In this document: positions 1-64,000 of the stretch, piece after piece
Position numbering within the stretch: the first letter of the stretch is position 1
How the letters are laid out: every line of letters begins with the position of its first letter
Assembly: GCA_054601695.1 (NCBI GenBank)
Contig: BAAHQB010000128.1
Coordinates: 186,001-250,000 of the forward strand
Direction: 5' to 3'
Origin: Amorphochlora amoebiformis
Taxonomy: Eukaryota > Cercozoa > Chlorarachniophyceae
DNA length: 64,000 bases
Position numbers and translations under genes: made by a program
Notes under the pieces: generated by a model
Database searches by the model: none
Seen by the model: only the letters and a program-made list of their open reading frames with translations
Told to the model about the DNA's origin: nothing

Positions 1-24532
<24,532 letters not shown>

Positions 24533-25659
24533 AAAAAAAATTGTTTTCAACTCCAGCAACAAAACGACGGAGGTGGATTCTAAGAGGATTTGTAAATCTA
24601 CTTCAGTTACATAGATATATCTACTGGATATATCTAGTATATGCCAGATATGAAGAAGTCTAGACTCTGATCGGAGCTCTTAATGCGCCGTTGTAAAGTT
24701 GTATTATTGTATTGATAAACGATGTCGCACTCTCGATCGACATCACGGTAGCTCAGATCATTTAAACTCTGCTACATACCTCGTTTACTTGCTAGACTTG
24801 TTAGTCATAAGCCACTACTACTAGTACTACCCTGATACCTATTACTAGGCTCTAGAGGCTAGATCTAGCGATACGGAGTCAGTGACTAGCTGCCGCCGGA
24901 TCAAAGGTTACAGTTGTTCAGAATCGGTACGTATCACAGCAGACTATTGTCATGAGTTGTCATAATTCCAGATTTGCAACGGACAGACCGTCCACGGTAC
25001 TGAGATCTGCATAAGTACTAACTTACCTACGTACGTATACGTATGCACGTACTAACATACGCACATGCGTACTAATTATATTTCTAGATCTGATCACATA
25101 CGTATCAAACTTGACAACACAGGCATCAACATCACGACATGCGTACCAACACCTAACACGTACACACCTGCGTACGTACCCTTTAACATAGTGATACCAC
25201 TTACGAAGGAGATCGGATTAACCATATTAAGGATTGTGCATTGACGCCGAATAGCGATACTGTGCACGTGGCAACAACTTATACATACTTGGGAGTCTTC
25301 AATATCGAGACTAGAATATCTAGAATATATAATTTCGGACGATCCGTAAGTTCATTTAGATCAAGTTACATGTACTGAGTTGCTAATGCTGAGCGTGATG
25401 CCAATTGCAAGTTGTCTAATAAACATGAGTGGGGTCTATAGCCTCCAAAAAAATCTATAGCCTCTTAAAAAAATTAGTTGAGACGCTGCTAGGAGACTCA
25501 ACAGCCATGTCATTCACTCGCTGCCGGAACTGTGTTATATATAGAAACTATTGCATACAATCAAATGTATATATTGACATACTTACATTTGATATTAACT
25601 TATATGGTTTAGTGAATTCGGATATATATATATGTTATATACATATATATATATATATA

Positions 25660-25696
<37 letters not shown>

Positions 25697-25775
25697 ATAT
25701 AAATTGTATATATATATTTACATGATATGCAAACGTATGCATATTTATTGCATAATATGTATACTATATATATAC

Positions 25776-25811
<36 letters not shown>

Positions 25812-26057
25812 GTATATTTATATATATATACTTACATATAAATAAATTGAACCTTATAAAAGTACTATCTAATATCTACGCTACCGTCACACACCATTCC
25901 TACATATATAACTACAATACATATATACATGTACATATATATATATATGTATATGTTATGTATGTAACTACAATACATATGTACATGTATGCATATATAT
26001 ATATATATGTATATATATGTATATATATATATATATAATATCTATATATAAATATAC

Positions 26058-26142
<85 letters not shown>

Positions 26143-26301
26143 CAATATTGTATATATGCAATATTGTATACATGCAATATTGTACACATGCAATATTGTA
26201 CATAGGCAATTTTGTATATATGTAATATTGTACGTAGTAATAACATCTATCTCGAGATCTGTTTCTTACCTCGATTGTCGTATTAATCTAACCTCTCTAT
26301 A

Positions 26302-26392
26302 TAGGGTTAGGGTTAGGGCTAGGGTTAGAATTAGGGTTAGGGTTAGAATTAGGGTTAGGGTTAGGGTTAGGGTTAGGGTTAGGGTTAGGGTG
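26302..26392 (+). repeat. Interstitial TTAGGG repeat block
   Basis: This is about 14 tandem TTAGGG units with a few variants (GGGCTAGGG, TTAGAA), all TTAGGG on the plus strand. It lies in the spacer between the convergent genes. The flanks are unique sequence, not an end of a chromosome. Confidence 0.9.
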
Positions 26393-26659
26393 AGATATAT
26401 ACAAATATGCCATTTACACAATAATAACATACACACTATACCTCAGGGTCTGTTTCGTATCTCGGATGCTTTCGTAAATCATACCTATTTTTCACCTCCT
26501 GAAATCTGGTAGGTATATATACATGACAGTGTATATAATTACACATATATATTTTTACATGTGTATCTTGCATAAATATATGTATGTGTATATCATATAT
26601 GTGTGCGTTTATATATTATATATGTATATATACATATTTTTGTGGTACAAATCTACTAC

Positions 26660-26920
26660 CGTAGAACATATATACATTGCGATCTCCATCCAAAACTACC
26701 TAGTATTACCCGGTACTTAACGGTACTCCCGGTAGTAACGGGACTCCAGACAATTAGGCGACGTCATATCATGTCCAACGTTAATCATAATCCACATGTC
26801 ACAATCCAACAGATTGGACCACTTTTACTGCATCTCCGTCCAAAACTAACCGGTTCTAACCGGTAAACGGTATTCCCTCCCGGTAGTAAGAGGCCTTCAG
26901 ACTATTAGGTGACGTCACAC
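26660..26920. repeat. Tandem pair of a ~120 bp element with TGACGTCA-like core
   Basis: Copies at about 26,684-26,780 and 26,830-26,925 share TCC(A/G)TCCAAAACTA, ACCGGT/CCCGGT motifs, CGGTAGTAA, AGAC(A/T)ATTAGG and GACGTCA(T/C)A(T/C)CATGTC. A part of it recurs inverted near 29,350-29,480, where GACATGGTGTGACGTCAC is found. I recognise no known transposon family. Function is unknown. Confidence 0.65.
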
Positions 26921-27124
26921 CATGTCGCTACTATGTGTGTGTATGTATGTATGTTATTACATTTCAAACTGTCTTTCTTCGGAATCCACACTTGTGGAGG
27001 TCGCTTGGGATAGTATCTACATATATGTATGTATATATGTATATGTATATATATATGTATATGTGCATATATATATGTGTGTGTGCGTGTGTGTATGTAT
27101 ACAAGTATGCAAATAAGTATGTAT

Positions 27125-27179
<55 letters not shown>

Positions 27180-27399
27180 CATATATATACATGTATAATA
27201 TATGTGTAAAATGTGTATGCATAAAAAGATATACATATGCAAAAATATTATTTATGGGCATTATATCTGTCGATATCTATGTATATATTCATCTTTTTAT
27301 GTATGTACATGTAAACATATGTGTATGCATAATATATATACAAACATGTCATGCTGTGCATATTATACAGATATAAATACAAAGCATGAACAAATAATA

Positions 27400-27493
<94 letters not shown>

Positions 27494-27548
27494 GTATACA
27501 AACAGATGCATTTATATACACAAATATATACATACATGCACATACACA

Positions 27549-27579
<31 letters not shown>

Positions 27580-27580
27580 T

Positions 27581-27612
<32 letters not shown>

Positions 27613-27669
27613 ACAGTCTTACATTCTTCTCCTCCTTTGTTAAAGGTGGGGGTAAAGGTATCTGAAACA

Positions 27670-28270
27670 TTAGGCTTAGAGTTAGGGTTAGGGTTAGGCT
27701 TAGGGTTAGAGTTAGGGTTAGGTTCGGGTTAGGATTAGAGTTGGGTTAGGGTTAGGGTTAAGGCTATGGCTAGGGTTAGAATCGGGGTTATGGATAGGGT
27801 CAGAGTTGAGTTAGGGTTAGGGACAGGGCTGTTTCTATTCCTAGGTTAGGCTTAACGGTTAGGGTTTGGTTAGGGTTAGGGTTAAGGCTAGAGCTAGGGT
27901 TAGGATCGGGATTATGTCTAGGGTTAGGGACCCTAACCCTAACCCTAGTCTCTTAACCCTTATCCTAACCATTGTCGCATAAGCTGACCTAACCATAACA
28001 TGGACACTAATATATATAGTATATACACATACATTTATATGTTATGTACCAACCCTAACCTACCAAACCCTAATCCTAACCCCTTAAAGGTACCCGTGCT
28101 TATAACCATAACTCAATTAGGGTTAGGATTAGGGTTAGGGTTAGGGTTAGGGTTAGGATTAGGGTTAGTTACGTTTGGGTTAGGGTTATGGTTAGGATTA
28201 GGGTTAGGGTTAGGGTTAGGGTTAGGGTATTGGTTAGGGTTGAATTCATATTCTAAGGTTAAATGGGACA
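27670..28270. repeat. Large degenerate telomere-like block with an internal orientation switch
   Basis: 27,670-27,930 is TTAGGG-type on the plus strand with many variants. At 27,930/27,931 the strand switches to CCCTAACCCTAACCCTAG (27,931 to about 27,995, and 28,050-28,085). From about 28,116 to 28,245 it is TTAGGG-type again. The block is in the spacer and does not touch a supported exon. Confidence 0.9.
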
Positions 28271-28325
28271 ACGAGAGTTAGAGTTGATATCTATATCATA
28301 TATATATATATACATCTATATATAT

Positions 28326-28358
<33 letters not shown>

Positions 28359-28425
28359 GCATAAATCAAAAATAGATATGTAGATGTATTACATATGCAT
28401 GTATCTGTACATAAATATATGATAT

Positions 28426-28479
<54 letters not shown>

Positions 28480-28752
28480 GTACCTCTTTATATGTATGTA
28501 GATGAGTTTCGGATAGGTAAGAACGCCGGGCTTTATATGTGACAATCTACTTTACAGGTGACATATATGTAATATATATATAGATATATATGTATATATA
28601 TACATACATATATGTATATGTATATATATATATATATGTGTGTATATATATATATATATGTATATTAATGTCTATCTACAGGTATATGAGCACCCGTCTT
28701 TACAGGTGACATATATGTAACATATATATATATATATATATACACACATATG

Positions 28753-28804
<52 letters not shown>

Positions 28805-29123
28805 TACATGCAAACAGATATATATATACATACATACATTGTAGATATTCAAAAAGCAGATATGTTATGCAGTAAGGACTCTTTAAAATGGATGTGTACG
28901 TATTTACATTATTTCACGCTTGTAATGCATAATGATAGAAATATACAGATATCTGCTAAATATGTACATGTATATATCGATGTATCAAACATGTGACCTC
29001 ATAGCATCTTTCTTGGGGCTTTTTGTATCGGTATTTCTCCTCTTTTCGCCTCCTTCTCTGAATGTATACGTATGTTGTGAATACAAAGCATTAAAATCAA
29101 GCATTTGTAAACATATACATACC

Positions 29124-29176
<53 letters not shown>

Positions 29177-29605
29177 TATATATATATATATGTATGTATA
29201 TACATTGTTAAAGAATCGATATAAATAGCATGATGGGACGCCTGTCGAAGAGTAGATATCGATAGCGTTTTAAAATATCTTTTAAAATATCGCCGTACGT
29301 ATACTACAGATAGCTGGAGATCGCTGGAGACTTTGAGATTCTTCGAGATTCTCTGATCCGGTAGTACCTAGTAGTACCTACTAGTAACCGGTTCATTCAA
29401 CAAATTTGTAGGAACTTTCTAGAACACTCGAATCTTCGGGAAGGTTCCGGAAGCGTGACATGGTGTGACGTCACGTCTGGGACCTAATCCTCGGAAACCC
29501 TGTTATTACCAGACTGAGAATCTCCTTTTATCATTCGCTATAAATCAAGTGAACTACAACCAATCTCTGTATATATATCTGAACTTTTATACATGTATGT
29601 ATATA

Positions 29606-29642
<37 letters not shown>

Positions 29643-29766
29643 TAGCATATGCATATGTATATATAATATATATACATATATCTAATAATATATATATATA
29701 CACATATAATATATATATATATATAAGTATATGTATATATTATAAATACATGTATATACCTAGAGA

Positions 29767-39924
<10,158 letters not shown>

Positions 39925-39959
39925 TCGCCGGACAATAAGCGGGACAGTCGAGGGACATA

Positions 39960-41291
39960 GGTGAGTATCGACCGTAGTATTAAAGGTCCAGACATAAAAA
40001 TGTCACGCTGAAATGTCACGCAAATCACCCTCGTACACGTGTTCAAGAGCGAGACGAAATACATGAAATTAATGTTATTAAAGCTGTTCATTATGTTCTG
40101 ATCATACCCTCACTTTCCGAACAACGTACGTGTTTTTTTATTCAACAATACTTGCTTCAACAAGACGCACTCTGGTCTGGTCCAACCCCCCCATTAATAT
40201 TTTGAATTCATACTTCGCGAACAGCAAATACGAGATTCTTGCGGCGCTGCGACGGTTCGCGTGAGAGGATGAAAGTCCGCAGGTTGATTGACGTGAAAGA
40301 ATTTCTGCCCAATCCCTCGATCGCGTGAGGACTGCGGCCGGATTTGGGGTATTGTGTACATTGCACGTGGATTTCTCGACGAGTGGGGTTGAGTAATTTC
40401 ATTCTTCGATCGGACGATGTATAGGATCATGTCGAATGGAGCAAATCGTTCTGAGGCTTTCACAAGGCGGCTTTAGATCGTTGGAATTTTCTTTGGTAAA
40501 ATGATAATTTTGCCTTCGGTGGAACACAATTGCGCCTTCGATGGAACTACTAGCATTTGTGTACCCGCGGGTTCAAACGGAATCGGTCGATGAAATATGT
40601 ACGCATTAAGCGGCCGCAACTTCCTGCCACGGGTCACAAGCATAGAGCTCTTTGGAAAAACTTTAAACATAGGTCCTCACAGATCGTAAACCCATGAACA
40701 TGCAGTGTTTGGACGGTGTCTTCTGAGGAATAATTTGTTACGTGAGTATCTTAACTTCTTGTGAGAAGAAATCGCTCAGACATGCTCGGCCGAGTCATAG
40801 TTTTCGAAAGTACGATACTAGCCTCAGTTAAGGTCCGTTGGCTAAGTAGTACTGTAGTACTAGTAATATTGCAAGCAGACTACTAGGCTAGTCAGAGATC
40901 CAGATTGTATCATATGACTCAAGTTTTAATGAATCATTAAACTTTCTAGCAAGTCATGAGTCGCAGCGCCACTGTAGTCTGCATGAATGCTCGAAAATTG
41001 TTTAGTCTACATGATATCTTAGAGATCTAAATGGTCAGGTTGTACCAGAAGGAAACAAAGGTAAAAAGAAAAACAGTCTTATTTAACTAGGATGGAAGAG
41101 ACTAGTATCTAGAATACGAGGAGTATATATCAATGGAGGCGCAGTTTAGATAGAAAACCAAGTGGAGGTAAAGAAAAGGGAGAAAGAATGGAAGAATGAA
41201 CGACACCGTACAATAATATGCGAATTTTTTGTTTTATAAAAAATGACATTTATATGTCCATGTATATGTACAGATTTATTAAGATGTAGAA

Positions 41292-41383
<92 letters not shown>

Positions 41384-41656
41384 AAATACAAATGCATAAA
41401 TAAACATACATGTGTATTTAACTGGATGTAATACATATATATATATATATATACCTACATATATGTAATATATATATATATATATATGTATATAAATATA
41501 CACACACATATATATATATATATATACATATTTCCCCTCTCGCCCCTCCCTCCGTATACCCTCGACTTTTCCAACCCTTATTCTCATTCCTCTTATCCTT
41601 TTTTTTTTCCCAAACCTCTTCTGATCTTCCTACTCTTTTGTGCTTTACTCAATCTC
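39960..41656. other. Spacer between gene B side and the carrier gene 3' end
   Basis: 39,960-41,290 is unique DNA of balanced composition. Minus-strand ORFs at 40,670-40,473 and 40,463-40,194 are short, and I found no GT-AG chain joining them to either neighbour; they may hold unrecognised exons or the promoter of the minus-strand gene. A 22-base tandem repeat (GCCTTCGGTGGAAC / GCCTTCGATGGAAC) is at about 40,512-40,548. 41,290-41,540 is (TA)n. 41,540-41,656 is a C/T-rich stretch downstream of the carrier stop codon. Confidence 0.55.
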
Positions 41657-53659
<12,003 letters not shown>

Positions 53660-54725
53660 AGGGGTGGGCTATGTAAGTATTAAGAGAAACGGGGGGAGGG
53701 GAGGGGGGATACCATGGGAGGGTCTCCATTCCTCCAGGCCTCATTCTGCCTCTTGACTCTTTCCTTGAGCCTAAAATTCAAACAACCTCATCCCCGTCGC
53801 TAATATACCCTGGAAAATTCTCCCGTCATGACTGTGATATCGAATTATAGCCCAGAAACCCGTGGAAATGAGAGTGTATTGCCAGAACCTGAAGAAATAA
53901 CTGTCGTACACTGTTCTCGAGAGGATGGGAAGAGCTGGAGGAGGAAAAGACCCGAATAATGGGATTAGATTGGAATTTCCGGCGGATTCCAGGGCTTCTG
54001 GCACGATCGGATCGCTCATCGGTCGTGATTTACGCCCTGTTGCGTCGCCGTTGCCGCGCGGGGATGGGCGCAAACAGTCTATTGAAAGTTTGATATGGTG
54101 GTATATTGCATTTGGGTTATATTGATAAACCTTTCTTGATATACGTCTATATTGATAGATAGATATCGATATATTATAAGCCAAAATATCTTGATAACAA
54201 GATGTTAGATATCTTCATATGTTCTCCTTTAACCCTGGACTTCGTGAGAGAGCAAACGTCAACGATCGAATTCTATTTATCGACGTTTCGATATACTCCT
54301 GCACGAAAAATAAAACTATTAGAGGGTATTGAGGAAACAGCTTAATAGTGTCAACTTTATATGAACAACGAGACTGTGACACTGCGAAATGTCACCAAAA
54401 CTTCACCTCAGAAATCTGGACTTTTCCTCTCGAATTTTGCAGGAATACTTTTGACCAATTTTTGGGTGACTCTCAACAAGAATGAAGAATTTAAAAAAAC
54501 GGATGTTGCTATTTTCGCCTAATAATGTATCCTCCATGGCCTCTCCGACCTCTCGTAGCGTGAAGCTTTTCTGCGGCTGTTCTCGGGAACGAGAGGTGGG
54601 CCTACGCAACCTGCCCTGAAGTCCCCCCCCGCGTGACCGGCCTGGAGACAGACCGAAGAACCTCATCTTATTGGGAGTACAGGAATAATAAGTTCTAACG
54701 AGGAAAATTCGCGAAATCGGGTAAA
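53660..54725. promoter_or_regulatory. Divergent intergenic region between carrier and helicase genes
   Basis: This is 1.07 kb of TA-array-free, balanced DNA between the presumed starts of the minus-strand carrier and the plus-strand helicase. It should hold both promoters and 5' UTRs. Overlapping ORFs on both strands at 53,771-54,184 show no family resemblance and no clear splice links. I see no convincing TATA or initiator element. Confidence 0.5.

Positions 54726-64000
<9,275 letters not shown>

Larger units (their letters stand above)
24533..29766. other. Spacer between the convergent HECT gene and gene B
   Basis: This stretch has no supported gene. 24,533-25,620 is unique, balanced-composition DNA with no long ORF and no family I recognise. 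25,620-26,160 is mostly (TA)n with a short cluster of GCAATATTGTA repeats at 26,140-26,240. A TTAGGG block, a tandem 120 bp element (26,660-26,920), the large telomere-like block 27,670-28,270, more (TA)n, two copies of CTTTACAGGTGACATATATG at 28,550 and 28,705, and unique DNA at 28,990-29,120 and 29,220-29,570 make up the rest. Confidence 0.7.

Noticed and set aside
26302-28270. A true chromosome end
   Set aside because: The TTAGGG blocks are short, degenerate, flanked by genes on both sides and recur at many interior points.

Overview
The window is nuclear DNA of a eukaryote, most likely a protist. It carries spliceosomal GT-AG introns, the standard genetic code and vertebrate-type TTAGGG satellite repeats. 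I assembled four multi-exon genes by hand, chaining exons that keep one reading frame and matching splice phase. The species cannot be named from sequence alone. TTAGGG repeats are compatible with an opisthokont-side protist but also with several other lineages.

Layout. (A) 1 to 24,532, plus strand: the 3' part of a very large HECT ubiquitin ligase of the HERC type, with about 39 well-supported exons, one 2.3 kb exon, a RanBP2 zinc finger, an F5/8C-like module and a complete C-terminal HECT domain. (B) 29,767 to about 38,784 (possibly from 39,924), minus strand: an unrecognised protein of many tiny exons with a basic KRKRKR cluster. (C) 41,657 to about 53,659, minus strand: a complete mitochondrial carrier (SLC25 family) in 13 or 14 exons. 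(D) 54,726 to beyond the window end, plus strand: a DDX3/Ded1-type DEAD-box RNA helicase with all core motifs and a C-terminal RGG region, in at least 22 exons. A and B converge on a 5.2 kb spacer at 24.5-29.8 kb. C and D diverge from a compact TA-free spacer at 53.7-54.7 kb.

Almost all remaining DNA is (TA)n and related (TATG/TACA)n arrays packed into introns and spacers, blocks of degenerate TTAGGG repeats, and a few purine/pyrimidine or CA minisatellites. The many short ORFs rich in Y and I are translations of (TA)n and are not genes.

The most unusual signal is systematic. Introns of all four genes contain decayed extra copies of the adjacent exon edge and its splice site, separated by (TA)n arrays. 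Copies of exon 5' ends lie upstream of the real exon and copies of exon 3' ends lie downstream. The clearest case is a five-copy acceptor ladder at 60,948-61,306. A second pattern is that CCCTAA-type telomeric repeats sit directly at splice acceptors, where they supply CTAAC branch-point-like motifs, pyrimidines and a CTAG acceptor. Together these suggest that introns here grow through duplications involving (TA)n, and that telomere-like repeats have been taken up as splice-site material.

The genes are general housekeeping functions (ubiquitin ligation, mitochondrial solute transport, RNA unwinding). Nothing indicates a shared pathway or operon.
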